NCBI GenBank assembly: GCA_038874075.1
Contig: JAVZDD010000003.1
Location: forward strand, 31,463-95,462
Reading direction: 5' to 3'
Source: Jingweiarchaeum tengchongense
GTDB lineage: Archaea; Nanobdellota; Nanobdellia; Jingweiarchaeales; Jingweiarchaeaceae
Length of the DNA stretch: 64,000 bases
The notes beneath the pieces were generated by a model. That model made no database searches, was not told where the DNA came from, and saw nothing but the letters and a program-made list of their open reading frames with translations. Positions 41,298 through 48,741 of this stretch are shown here, piece by piece. The position numbers and the translations under genes are program-made. How positions within the stretch are numbered: the first letter of the stretch is position 1; every line of letters starts with the position of its first letter.

Positions 41298-41993
41298 TTA
41301 AAGCTTAGAAGGTGAGATTTCCCTGATTCTTCTTGGCTTTAAGAAGTAATCTAAAATTAGCCAACTTACGAAACAAAATATTAGATATAACAATAAGTTA
41401 ATTAAAGATTCCTGTGCCCTCAAAAATAAAAATTCTTCTATTTCCATCAATCCATAATGAATAATAAACATTGCATAGAGATAGCGAAACATAATTGACA
41501 GAACCATAATTATCACCACAATTTTTAGAAAACCAACGAATATTCCATTTATTTTCTTACTTTTATTGCATTCAAACCCATGTTCATCAATTAATACTAT
41601 TTTCCCATTTTTTTCCAATCTGAAATGATAATTTCTTTTACATCTATCACATTCTAATTCTGTATCAACATTATCCTTTGATAAATCAATATAAATAGTG
41701 CCATAATCACAATAAGCGCATGGAATCCTGTATTCGCTACCAAATTTCTCTATTTTTCTCATGTTGGGCTTAGGTTTCGCTCCTTTGATGATATCCCCGA
41801 TCATTGAAAAAAGTAAAATAAATACAGGTGCTGTTGATGACAGATAACCAGCAAACAAAATGAAGGAAGAGGCGTAAGAATAGTATCCAATTTTTATGAG
41901 TAATAAGTATACAAGCCATACGAAGAAGCTAATGATAAAACAAATGGTTTCTATCCTATTTCTTAGGTTGGAGATGATGCTATTTAAATTCAT
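41298..41993 (-). CDS. Polytopic membrane protein with internal zinc ribbon
   Basis: About 231 residues from ATG 41993; a longer start would lie inside tRNA-Leu. Two spans (TICFIISFFVWLVYLLLI, SSFILFAGYLSSTAPVFILLF), a cytoplasmic zinc-ribbon-like loop (CAYC ... CDRC), then two more spans (FLKIVVIIMVLSIMF, LLLYLIFCFVSWLIL). No family recognised. It lies four bases downstream of the tRNA and is probably read through from it. Confidence 0.65.
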   Translation of the reverse strand: MNLNSIISNLRNRIETICFIISFFVWLVYLLLIKIGYYSYASSFILFAGYLSSTAPVFILLFSMIGDIIKGAKPKPNMRKIEKFGSEYRIPCAYCDYGTIYIDLSKDNVDTELECDRCKRNYHFRLEKNGKIVLIDEHGFECNKSKKINGIFVGFLKIVVIIMVLSIMFRYLYAMFIIHYGLMEIEEFLFLRAQESLINLLLYLIFCFVSWLILDYFLKPRRIREISPSKL

Positions 41994-41996
41994 AAA

Positions 41997-42082
41997 TGCG
42001 GAGGGAGGGATTCGAACCCTCGCGGGCACTAAGCCACAGGAGCCTCAGTCCTGCGCGTTGGACCTAGCTTCGCTACCTCCGC
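41997..42082 (-). tRNA. tRNA-Leu (GAG)
   Basis: Class II cloverleaf: acceptor GCGGAGG/CCTCCGC, anticodon loop CTGAGGC between CAGGA and TCCTG, a long variable arm (TGGCTTAGTGCCCGC) and T-arm AGGG-TTCGAAT-CCCT. The discriminator is A. The eL41-like gene ends two bases before it, so the two share a transcript. Confidence 0.95.
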
Positions 42083-42083
42083 T

Positions 42084-42200
42084 TTATGCTACTTTCTTCC
42101 TCTCTTGCTCGTGCTTTCTCTTTCTTTCCCTTAATCTCTTTTTTCTTGTTCTCCACCTACAAGTTTTGTATTTTTTCCAGTGTCTTGAACTTCTCTTCAT
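42084..42200 (-). CDS. rpl41e: Probable ribosomal protein eL41 (L41e)
   Basis: 38 residues: MKRSSRHWKKYKTCRWRTRK, then an Arg/Lys-rich helix to the end (KHEQERKKVA). Spacing of MKR, W-K-K, R-W and K-K-R matches archaeal L41e, a single basic helix bridging the subunits. GGTGA is correctly placed before the ATG. It stops two bases before tRNA-Leu. Because the family is so short and basic, composition alone could mislead. Confidence 0.55.
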   Translation of the reverse strand: MKRSSRHWKKYKTCRWRTRKKRLRERKRKHEQERKKVA

Positions 42201-42243
42201 TTTTTCACCAAACCAAATAAAAACTACCAATATTAATATATTT

Positions 42244-43395
42244 TCATTTGTTTTTTAATTTTTTACATATCTTCAAGAATTTTTCTGCTATTCTTTCAGG
42301 ATCAAATTTGCTTACATACCTTGGTAAGTAATCGATAAGCTTCCTTCTGGTCTTTTCGTCCATGATCATTCTCATTTTTTTCGCCAAGTCCTCAGCATCT
42401 CCAGCATTGAACAAAAATCCATTTTTACCATCCTTGACCATTTCTTTTGAACCACCTATGTTTGAACCTATTACTGGTAATCCACACGCCATCGCCTCGA
42501 TAAAAACAAGTCCTTGCGTTTCTGTATCGCTAGCAGATACAAATGCATCACAACTATGATAAAAAGAAGCAACATCCTCATCCCTTACGAAACCTGCAAA
42601 TCTAATATTTTTTATTTCAAGCCTTTTGCTCAATTTCTTACATCTGTTTAAATCAGGACCAGTTCCAGCAATTAAGAGGTAAATATTTTCTTCTTCAATC
42701 TTCTTAAATGCATTTAATAATATTTCCATCCTTTTTTCGAAACTTACCCGGCCAAAGTAAAGGAAAACAAATGCATTTTTTGGTATGTTCATTTTTTCTC
42801 TTATGTTTTTTATTTTATATGACCTGAATCTACTTACATCAATGCCACTCGGTAATACTTCTATTCGTTTAAAACCATTCTTTATTAAAAGCTTCTTAAT
42901 TTCTTCGGTGGGTGCGATTATTCGATCAAATTCCATATAAAATGTCTTAAGATATGACCAACTCGGTTTGTTTAAGAAGAACATTACCATTTTCTTTGGT
43001 ACACCTTTGAACACATGGGGCGCGTATTCATCGTACCTTGTGTGTAATATACCTATCATTGGTTTTTTCGTTTTTTTAGCAAAATATTTTCCAAGAAAAC
43101 CGATCGGAAATGGGTCTTGTACATAAAAAATATCAATGTCTTCCTTTATTAAATCATCACATATTTTTATAAGGTCGAGACCTGCTACATACATACCTGG
43201 ATAAAAAATAAATGGATATGACTTAATTCGATATACTTTTGTTCCTAACCACTCTTCTTTTTTCGTTGATTTGCCTGGGGCAAATATAATTACATCCACA
43301 TTCTTTTTCTTTAGTGCTTTCGTTAATTCACATATTGATGTAACTACACCATTTTTTTGAGGGAGGAATGTATCCGTGAAAATTCCCACTTTCAT
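42244..43395 (-). CDS. Family 4 (GT-B) glycosyltransferase
   Basis: 383 residues with the GT4 layout: N-terminal KVGIFTDTFLPQKNGV, linker, C-terminal Rossmann with FLYFGRVSFEKRMEILLNAF, AGTGPDL, the nucleotide-sugar site SDTETQGLVFIEAMACGLPVI and GSNIGGSKEMV. The E-x7-E acceptor/donor motif is intact. The type that transfers sugars to lipids such as diacylglycerol is most similar in the N-terminus. It probably works with the downstream GT2 at the inner membrane face, supplying glycans for the many sequon-rich surface proteins or for lipids. Confidence 0.9.
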   Translation of the reverse strand: MKVGIFTDTFLPQKNGVVTSICELTKALKKKNVDVIIFAPGKSTKKEEWLGTKVYRIKSYPFIFYPGMYVAGLDLIKICDDLIKEDIDIFYVQDPFPIGFLGKYFAKKTKKPMIGILHTRYDEYAPHVFKGVPKKMVMFFLNKPSWSYLKTFYMEFDRIIAPTEEIKKLLIKNGFKRIEVLPSGIDVSRFRSYKIKNIREKMNIPKNAFVFLYFGRVSFEKRMEILLNAFKKIEEENIYLLIAGTGPDLNRCKKLSKRLEIKNIRFAGFVRDEDVASFYHSCDAFVSASDTETQGLVFIEAMACGLPVIGSNIGGSKEMVKDGKNGFLFNAGDAEDLAKKMRMIMDEKTRRKLIDYLPRYVSKFDPERIAEKFLKICKKLKNK

Positions 43396-43432
43396 TTTAT
43401 TTCAAAAATAGTTTCCTAAATAAAAAATTTTG

Positions 43433-44140
43433 TTATCTAACCACAGTGTATTTGGTCCTTCCTTTTTTGAATAACATGTAATTTATCCATGAAATCAGAT
43501 GGTAGGTAAAGAATTTCGCATGCCCCCATCTTCTCATCCTTCTTAATGAAGTTTTCACATATGTACTGTTAACATATACAAATTTACCGTATTTTTTTGC
43601 CCTTTCACAAAAATCTAAATCTTCATTTGTTTTCATTTCTTCATTAAAACCACCAACATCATCAAAAATTTTTTTCCTAACACATAAACATACACCAGCC
43701 ACCTGTGGTGTTAAAAACTGGAAAATGAGACTAATTCTGACTAAAAAATTGTATAGGATTAAACCAACATGTTCGAAAATTGTTGGTTTTTCCTTTGCTT
43801 TCATTTCAACTGTTGCGCCGATTATATCTCCACCTTCCAGCGCTTCATTTAACTTTTTTAACAAATTTGGTGCAACAACTGTATCAGCATCCGTAAAAAG
43901 AAGCAACTCACCCTTTGCAATCTTTGCACCCTTATTTCTTCCAGCACCTATACTCTTATCCATTGAAGAAATTACTTTACTCGTGTATTTTTTTGCTATC
44001 TTTACTGTATTATCACTGCTCAAACCATCCGCAACGATTATCTCGTAGTCTTTAAAATCTTGTTTTTTGAAACTCAATAGACATTCCTCAATGTGCTTTT
44101 CCTCGTTCAATGTCGGTATGATAACTGATATTTTTACCAA
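43433..44140 (-). CDS. Family 2 (GT-A) glycosyltransferase
   Basis: 235 residues: SVIIPTLNEEKHIEECL, DGLSSDNTV and the DxD FTDADTVV near residue 88, then an ED motif in TNEDLDFCERA. A hydrophobic stretch (LILYNFLVRISLIF) may be membrane-associated. Same strand as, and upstream of, the GT4 gene, with a 38-bp gap. Donor and acceptor are not predictable. Confidence 0.9.
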   Translation of the reverse strand: MVKISVIIPTLNEEKHIEECLLSFKKQDFKDYEIIVADGLSSDNTVKIAKKYTSKVISSMDKSIGAGRNKGAKIAKGELLLFTDADTVVAPNLLKKLNEALEGGDIIGATVEMKAKEKPTIFEHVGLILYNFLVRISLIFQFLTPQVAGVCLCVRKKIFDDVGGFNEEMKTNEDLDFCERAKKYGKFVYVNSTYVKTSLRRMRRWGHAKFFTYHLISWINYMLFKKGRTKYTVVR

Positions 44141-44173
44141 CTTGGATCCTATAATTTACAATTAATTCACAAC

Positions 44174-44731
44174 TTATTTTTGTATCGGTATTAATATACC
44201 AAGTTCGTAGGTCCAAGAACCACTACCGGTGGCAAGGAAGACATAGATATCCATGTAATACGCAAATGCTCCTAATCGATGCCCATCATAAAGCAAGTTG
44301 TATTTATGCGCTGGTGAATTCATCCAACCTTCGATTGCTTCTGAAGGTGAGATATAACCCTTACCCAAATTCTCCCCAACATCGGTATAAATACCATAAG
44401 AATCAGCGATTTCATTCACTGTTTTTCCTTCAGGAGTGATGTGTGAATAGTAACCCCTATCATACATATCCTTAGCCCTGTATTTTGCCAATTCATACAA
44501 CCTATCATCCCATACCAACTTACTCTTCCCATTTTCATATCTAATTTCATTTATTTTATCAAATGCCTTTTTTGATTCATTGAGCGCATATCTATCATAC
44601 TTTTCTTGTATGCTTTTCAATGTTTCTTCGAAAATCTGTTTTACGAATGGATTTTCATTCGAATAGAGAAAGTATAGGATTCCAAATATTAAAATTAGTA
44701 GAACAAATATTTTAAAAAAGCCACGAGCCAT
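44174..44731 (-). CDS. Membrane-anchored CAP (SCP/PR-1) domain protein
   Basis: 185 residues: N-terminal span (IFVLLILIFGILYFLY), then the CAP domain with LNESKKAFDKINEIR, LVWDDRLYELAKYRAKDM, SHITPEGKTVNEIA, GENLG and WMNSPAHKYNLL. The conserved His and Glu positions are present. Extracytoplasmic; biochemical role of microbial CAP proteins is unsettled. No cysteine pattern of the eukaryotic family. Confidence 0.85.
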   Translation of the reverse strand: MARGFFKIFVLLILIFGILYFLYSNENPFVKQIFEETLKSIQEKYDRYALNESKKAFDKINEIRYENGKSKLVWDDRLYELAKYRAKDMYDRGYYSHITPEGKTVNEIADSYGIYTDVGENLGKGYISPSEAIEGWMNSPAHKYNLLYDGHRLGAFAYYMDIYVFLATGSGSWTYELGILIPIQK

Positions 44732-44785
44732 TTTAATGAAAAGTAAAAACTTTTATAAAAATGTATCCAATTAAACAAATAAAAT

Positions 44786-44825
44786 TTTGTATTTTTAACA
44801 CTATAAAAAATTAGTTAAATACAAA
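44786..44825. promoter_or_regulatory. Interrupted inverted repeat in a divergent promoter
   Basis: TTTGTATTT (44786-44794) and AAATACAAA (44817-44825) surround the TATA-like CTATAAAAAA, with extra pairing TTAAC/GTTAA inside. It lies between the CAP protein and the tail-paralogue gene. Confidence 0.3.
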
Positions 44826-44843
44826 GGTAGTTAATTTATAATT

Positions 44844-45161
44844 ATGTTGGAGATTGAAATTCTGACGAGAATTGTGTTCTTTTTTCTCGTACTCGTACTT
44901 TTCATTTCACTCGTTATTTATAGATGCGCATTCCTAATGGAACCATTAGATAGAAAACAAAGGCTTCTCGCCAGGATTCAGCAATTAAGAAAGGAGATAA
45001 GAACATTTAAAAACTTGAAAATAGAAACTGAGAAAAAATATTATCAAGGTAAGATAGATGATAAAAGTTTTGAGAACATCATGCGCGAATATGAAGAAGA
45101 AATTGTGAGGAGAGAGAATAGGTTAAGAATACTAACCAAGTTTTATAGAAAAGAAAGATGA
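44844..45161 (+). CDS. Single-span membrane protein with coiled-coil tail, paralogue of a surface-protein tail
   Basis: 105 residues: a short N-terminus, one span (IVFFFLVLVLFISLVIYR), then LLARIQQLRKEIRTFKNLK, with KKYYQGKIDDKSFENIMREY following. The latter matches the tail of the 1,097-residue surface protein (AQYYKGMIDEKSFENMMRKY) nearly residue by residue, including the trailing E-E-I-V-x-R-E-N. It could bind the same cytoplasmic partner or heterodimerise with that tail. ATGA overlap with the next gene. Confidence 0.75.
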   Translation: MLEIEILTRIVFFFLVLVLFISLVIYRCAFLMEPLDRKQRLLARIQQLRKEIRTFKNLKIETEKKYYQGKIDDKSFENIMREYEEEIVRRENRLRILTKFYRKER

Positions 45162-45451
45162 AAGAAGAATTAGAAGACACATTTGAAACTTCGAAAGTAT
45201 TCTTATATATACTTACCCCTTTGCTCACAAGTATGTCTTCTTTGTATTTTGGAATGTTATACGGTTTGCCAGGTTTCTTAGCTCCACCAGTCATTGTTGG
45301 CACGCCAATGGTTTATTATTTACGTAAGAGAGAAAAACAGAGCCTGGAAGCAATGCTCAAACCCACAAAAATAAGAGACCTCGAAGAGGTTGTGAAGGAA
45401 TTTCAAGAACTTCTTGATAAACAAAATAATGATGAGAGATCTAAGAAGTAA
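45158..45451 (+). CDS. Small membrane protein, unknown
   Basis: 97 residues: two hydrophobic segments (VFLYILTPLLTSMSSLYFGMLY, GFLAPPVIVGTPMVYYL) then a charged C-terminal helix (DLEEVVKEFQELLDKQN). Coupled to the upstream coiled-coil protein by a four-base overlap. Convergent with 45456-45833. Not recognised. Confidence 0.6.
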   Translation: MKEELEDTFETSKVFLYILTPLLTSMSSLYFGMLYGLPGFLAPPVIVGTPMVYYLRKREKQSLEAMLKPTKIRDLEEVVKEFQELLDKQNNDERSKK

Positions 45452-45455
45452 TTAT

Positions 45456-45833
45456 TTATTTTTTCACAAGTTCTTCCAGACCATAATCTTCTATTAGATG
45501 TCTTTCAGCTTCTTTTTCAAGCTTATAACGATAAGCTACAAGCGTAGCGGGTATTGCACTTACCATTCCAACACTAGCTAGGATACTGTATGGGTATGTT
45601 ATATAAGTATGAGTATTATAAGCCAAAGCAAACATCTGCCACTCTCCCAGGATTATTGTACAAATTCCAACAGGAATAAGTACAACATTTTTTACATATG
45701 CCCACGGAGAATCAAATTTTCGTGCGATCTTTATCTTCATTAATTCCCATTTGCTTCTCTTTTTATTTTTCTCCTTCTCTAGAAATTCAATATAATCTTC
45801 CACTCTTTTTACAGGCTCTTTCCAATCACGCAT
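45456..45833 (-). CDS. Small membrane protein, unknown
   Basis: 125 residues: charged N-terminus (DYIEFLEKEKNKKRS), two hydrophobic segments (VKNVVLIPVGICTIIL, YSILASVGMVSAIPATLVAY), charged C-terminus. Plan roughly mirrors that of its convergent neighbour, with helices outside and two spans. No family recognised. Confidence 0.6.
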   Translation of the reverse strand: MRDWKEPVKRVEDYIEFLEKEKNKKRSKWELMKIKIARKFDSPWAYVKNVVLIPVGICTIILGEWQMFALAYNTHTYITYPYSILASVGMVSAIPATLVAYRYKLEKEAERHLIEDYGLEELVKK

Positions 45834-45883
45834 TATTATTTTATTCTTTTCATAAATTTTTAAATGTTAATATTCAAAAAATT

Positions 45884-45958
45884 TGCCCCGGCCGGGATTT
45901 GAACCCGGGTCTCCGGCTCGAAAGGCCGGAATCCTTGACCGGACTAGACTATCGGGGC
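45884..45958 (-). tRNA. tRNA-Glu (UUC)
   Basis: Cloverleaf on the minus strand: anticodon stem CCGGC/GCCGG, loop CTTTCGA (anticodon TTC), T-arm CCGGG-TTCAAAT-CCCGG, acceptor GCCCCGA/CCGGGGC. The last acceptor pair is A7 opposite C66, a mismatch where G-C is usual. Discriminator A. Confidence 0.93.
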
Positions 45959-45993
45959 ATAATAAAACCTATTTCTTCAGACAATAAATAAAT

Positions 45994-46491
45994 TTATGCT
46001 TTATGATAAGAACCCTTCTTAATTAATTTACCTTCTCTATCTATTTCATTTTTTCTTATTCTTGTAGAACAAAGTAACCCATTATCTTCAGCAAGCACCA
46101 TATCAACTACAATTAAATCAAGTTCTTTTAATCCCCTCTTTTTTCTGATTTCATTTATTTCCTTTCCACTTTCTAGTGTTAATTGGCTCACAACAAGTGC
46201 CTCAAGCTCGGGATCACTCGTTGTTATACTATATTTATCATAAAGTGGTATGATCTTGAATTTTTTATTTGGGTTTAATTTTCTTATGTACTCAAGTAAG
46301 TTATCAACACGTTTCTCATATGGTTCTATTATTTCCTTAAGTTCTTTTTGCTTCAGTAGCTCTTCACTTGCAACAACACCAATGTAAATATTTTCACCAA
46401 TTTCAAATGTTTTTTTTAATATCACATCATGTCCCTTGTGTAATCTATCCCAAGTTCCACCAACAGCTACTTTTTTGTAAAGCTTAGACAT
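45994..46491 (-). CDS. coaD: Archaeal phosphopantetheine adenylyltransferase
   Basis: 165 residues of the archaeal/eukaryotic PPAT type (COG1019): VAVGGTWDRLHKGHDVIL with the nucleotidyltransferase HxGH site read as HKGH, then EELLKQKE, IEPYEKRVDNLLEYI, SQLTLESGKEIN and CSTRIRKNEID, the ISSTxIR-like motif. Converts 4'-phosphopantetheine to dephospho-CoA. Standalone between two tRNA genes. Confidence 0.9.
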   Translation of the reverse strand: MSKLYKKVAVGGTWDRLHKGHDVILKKTFEIGENIYIGVVASEELLKQKELKEIIEPYEKRVDNLLEYIRKLNPNKKFKIIPLYDKYSITTSDPELEALVVSQLTLESGKEINEIRKKRGLKELDLIVVDMVLAEDNGLLCSTRIRKNEIDREGKLIKKGSYHKA

Positions 46492-46556
46492 TTTTACTAC
46501 AATTAAATGACAAATTTTTCATACTTATAAATGTTGGGTAGAAATAAATTAATAAA

Positions 46557-46653
46557 TGGGCCTGGGGAGATTTGAACTCCCGACCCTCGGTTTTCCTATG
46601 TGCGAAGCATCGCCTTATAAGACCGATGCTCCACCAGGCTAAGCTACAGGCCC
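46557..46653 (-). tRNA. tRNA-Ile (UAU) with a 23-nt intron
   Basis: Cloverleaf: acceptor GGGCCTG/CAGGCCC, D-arm GCTTAGCCTGGTGGAGC, anticodon stem TCGGT/ACCGA, T-arm GGGAG-TTCAAAT-CTCCC, discriminator A. The loop is CTTATAA once 46593-46615 is removed, giving anticodon TAT. CTTAT pairs with ATAGG in the intron, leaving an AAA bulge beside the stem and GCGA/TCGC within the intron, i.e. a bulge-helix-bulge type site after position 37. Most archaea read AUA with a CAU tRNA modified by TiaS, so UAU is unusual. Confidence 0.88.
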
Positions 46654-46705
46654 ATGATTAAGTGTTACTAATCTTATTCTAAATATTAACTTTCTTATAA
46701 ATTTT

Positions 46706-47116
46706 TTATCTGTACTTTAACATAAAGAAAAGTGCACCAAGAATTATAATGCTTATTACCAATGGTCCCAAATATTCTATTAACCTTAAAAACCATATTT
46801 GTTCGGAATAGCTAGCACCTATCATAATCAAGAATACTTGGCTTGTGAGCGTGTAATACAAAATCAAGCCCAGTAATGCAAGCATGAAGCTTGATACTAT
46901 ATTTGCACCGAAGATGAAGATGCACACGCACACAATAATTCCGAAGAGAAAGACAGGTCCAAGATAATCAATGAAATTTAGTGTCTGTCTTTGTGTTTGG
47001 TAAGGAACACCGACCAATTCAAAAAATTTTGGATTTGTTAGTTTGCTATATGCGATTAGCGCTACAAACAATATAAAGAAGCCGACAATCGCCCTTCTAA
47101 AATCAATTTCAACCAT
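46706..47116 (-). CDS. Four-span membrane protein, unknown
   Basis: 136 residues with four predicted spans (AIVGFFILFVALIAYSK, GPVFLFGIIVCVCIFIFG, SFMLALLGLILYYTL, LVISIIILGALFFML). The halves show an internal repeat: INFLDYLGPVFLFGII against IRLIEYLGPLVISIII style motif (FIDYLGP and LIEYLGP). No family recognised. Confidence 0.6.
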   Translation of the reverse strand: MVEIDFRRAIVGFFILFVALIAYSKLTNPKFFELVGVPYQTQRQTLNFIDYLGPVFLFGIIVCVCIFIFGANIVSSFMLALLGLILYYTLTSQVFLIMIGASYSEQIWFLRLIEYLGPLVISIIILGALFFMLKYR

Positions 47117-47198
47117 ATTGTTTTATAGTTTTTTCTGTTTTAAAAAATTTGTTATTTTTTATAAGCATTCAATCGAGATTTTTACTAAATTTAATAGA

Positions 47199-47516
47199 TT
47201 ATATAATGATGATTCCAATTAGAATCAAAACTATTCCAATTAATTTGTAAATGTTTAACGTTTCGGATAATATAATTATCCCCAAAATAACAGAAGTAAG
47301 TGTTATTGTTCCAGTAAGTAACGTAATTGAGGCTGAAAGTTTTTCACTAAAGAGCTCTTTTTGGAAAATTAAGAATGCAGCGATGTTGATGATTGCAAAT
47401 GGGATGAAATAAAGCCAAAATGAGAGAGAAAAAAGTGGATTATTTAAACAAAGTTTTAGGATTATCGGTGATATTCCGAGTAAAATACCAGCAAATATGA
47501 TCTTCTTATAAGCCAA
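47199..47516 (-). CDS. EamA/SMR-like small transporter subunit 2
   Basis: 105 residues with four spans, ending IIILSETLNIYKLIGIVLILIGIIII; the E-x-L.....IGI.LI..GI pattern is that of the closing helix pair of EamA/DMT proteins. Starts within the 3' end of 47506-47847, an 11-base overlap in another frame. Two four-span halves could assemble as a heterodimer, as in paired SMR pumps. Substrate unknown. Confidence 0.65.
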   Translation of the reverse strand: MAYKKIIFAGILLGISPIILKLCLNNPLFSLSFWLYFIPFAIINIAAFLIFQKELFSEKLSASITLLTGTITLTSVILGIIILSETLNIYKLIGIVLILIGIIII

Positions 47517-47847
47517 TTATTAACACCCCAACTATGAGTATTATAATTCCAATAAGTTCTTTTTTTGTCATCTCCTCCTTCAAAAAAACCTTTCCAAACA
47601 CAACAGGGAAGATCAATGAAAGATTTAGAATTGGTTGGAGCAGTGTAATTTCGATTTTTTTCACTGCATATACGTACAACAATGCACCAACAGCACCAAA
47701 AAATATACCAATCAACCACTTCTTTGATTTTAACATTCCAGTGATTGAGAATTTCTCTATCTCCTTCAATCCAAATTTTTGAAAAAATGCACAAAGTCCA
47801 AATAAAAATGCAATTGCTAGTCCAATTGATACATCTAAGAGCTTCAT
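47506..47847 (-). CDS. EamA/SMR-like small transporter subunit 1
   Basis: 113 residues, four spans, with WLIGIFFGAVGALLYVYAVK, ITLLQPILNLSLIFPVVFGKVFLKEEMT and KKELIGIIILIVGVLIIGL, the EamA half-repeat. Its ATG directly follows the stop of 47848-48165, and its end overlaps subunit 2, so the three genes are one operon. The overlap argues against a recent frameshift of one ten-span gene. Confidence 0.7.
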   Translation of the reverse strand: MKLLDVSIGLAIAFLFGLCAFFQKFGLKEIEKFSITGMLKSKKWLIGIFFGAVGALLYVYAVKKIEITLLQPILNLSLIFPVVFGKVFLKEEMTKKELIGIIILIVGVLIIGL

Positions 47848-48165
47848 TTATCCTGCCTGTTCACAACACTGGCAAATATAACCCCTTCTAAATCTTTTGT
47901 CGCTTTCTATTAAACTTGGAAGTAAGTCCTCATCTTCCTTTGTCATTTCTTGTGATCTTACTGATTGCATCTGTTCGTACGGTATCTTTACATATACACT
48001 ATTCGGCACAATGATGGGAAAGGACTCCTTTTCCAAGATTTCATGTCCACTTTTTGGAATTTTGTTTGGATCAATTGCAAGCACAAGTGCTCCATCCACA
48101 TTTCCTATTAGTATTCCCTCTAATTTTTCTCCATTTTTCAGTTTAACACTCAAACTTGTGACCAT
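47848..48165 (-). CDS. Small protein with Sm-like N-terminus and Cys tail
   Basis: 105 residues. Residues about 5-35 (LSVKLKNGEKLEGILIGNVDGALVLAIDP) resemble an Sm/LSm beta strand pair, and the C-terminus has CQCC. Not assigned to a known family. First gene of the operon with the EamA-like pair; functional tie unknown. Confidence 0.5.
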   Translation of the reverse strand: MVTSLSVKLKNGEKLEGILIGNVDGALVLAIDPNKIPKSGHEILEKESFPIIVPNSVYVKIPYEQMQSVRSQEMTKEDEDLLPSLIESDKRFRRGYICQCCEQAG

Positions 48166-48245
48166 AATCTTCCATATAAAACTCTAAAATTTAAATCTTA
48201 GTATTTCCAGAAAATCTAATAAACATGAAATAATAATAGAAGAAT

Positions 48246-48482
48246 ATGAGGAAAGGTATTTTTCCTTTTCACATTGAAATAAAAAGACTGCTTTTATGTT
48301 TCGTAATTGCATTTTTGATCATTGAATTTATTATCGGCTTAGTGTTCCTTCTCTATTTTTCACTTTGGTCAGCATTGATGCCTGAAATTTCGATGGAAAC
48401 AAGAATAGTTACTGCAAGTTTGGATGCATATGCAGTCACATTTCTTACTGCTTGGCTTTATTTAAACGTGATAAAAAAATGA
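48246..48482 (+). CDS. Two-span small membrane protein
   Basis: 78 residues: two spans (LLLCFVIAFLIIEFIIGLVFLLYF, TASLDAYAVTFLTAWLYL). Coupled by ATGA overlap to 48479-48628. Function unknown. Confidence 0.55.
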   Translation: MRKGIFPFHIEIKRLLLCFVIAFLIIEFIIGLVFLLYFSLWSALMPEISMETRIVTASLDAYAVTFLTAWLYLNVIKK

Positions 48483-48628
48483 AACAGAAAAAGGAGACTC
48501 GAGAAGAAATATTAAGGGAAGAGGAAGGAGAAAAACTCACAATTTTTTTTGTGACACTTATCATTGTATTAATTTTATTGTCACTTATAATTCTACTTTA
48601 CTTGTATGTGTCTGGAGGAATAATCTAA
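48479..48628 (+). CDS. 49-residue single-span membrane protein
   Basis: ATG 48479 to TAA 48628: charged N-terminus (MKQKKETREEILREEEGEKL), one span (FFVTLIIVLILLSLIILLYLY), SGGII end. The overlap with the upstream gene supports translation. Ends two bases before tRNA-Asn, which is on the other strand. Unknown function; likely a partner of its upstream neighbour. Confidence 0.55.
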   Translation: MKQKKETREEILREEEGEKLTIFFVTLIIVLILLSLIILLYLYVSGGII

Positions 48629-48629
48629 C

Positions 48630-48703
48630 CGCCCAGGGCCGGACTTGAACCGGCGACCGTTCGGTTAACAGCCGAACGCTCTACCTGACTGAGCTACCTG
48701 GGC
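48630..48703 (-). tRNA. tRNA-Asn (GUU)
   Basis: Cloverleaf: GCCCAGG/CCTGGGC, anticodon stem TTCGG/CCGAA with loop CTGTTAA (anticodon GTT), T-arm GCCGG-TTCAAGT-CCGGC, discriminator G. No intron. Confidence 0.95.
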
Positions 48704-48741
48704 TTCTTTTATAAATATCCAACCTTTTTTAAAATATTTTT

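Noticed and set aside
47199..47847. Frameshift in a single EamA transporter gene
   Set aside because: Each half is a complete four-span unit, and the second has its own ATG within the 11-base overlap; coupled small subunits are simpler.
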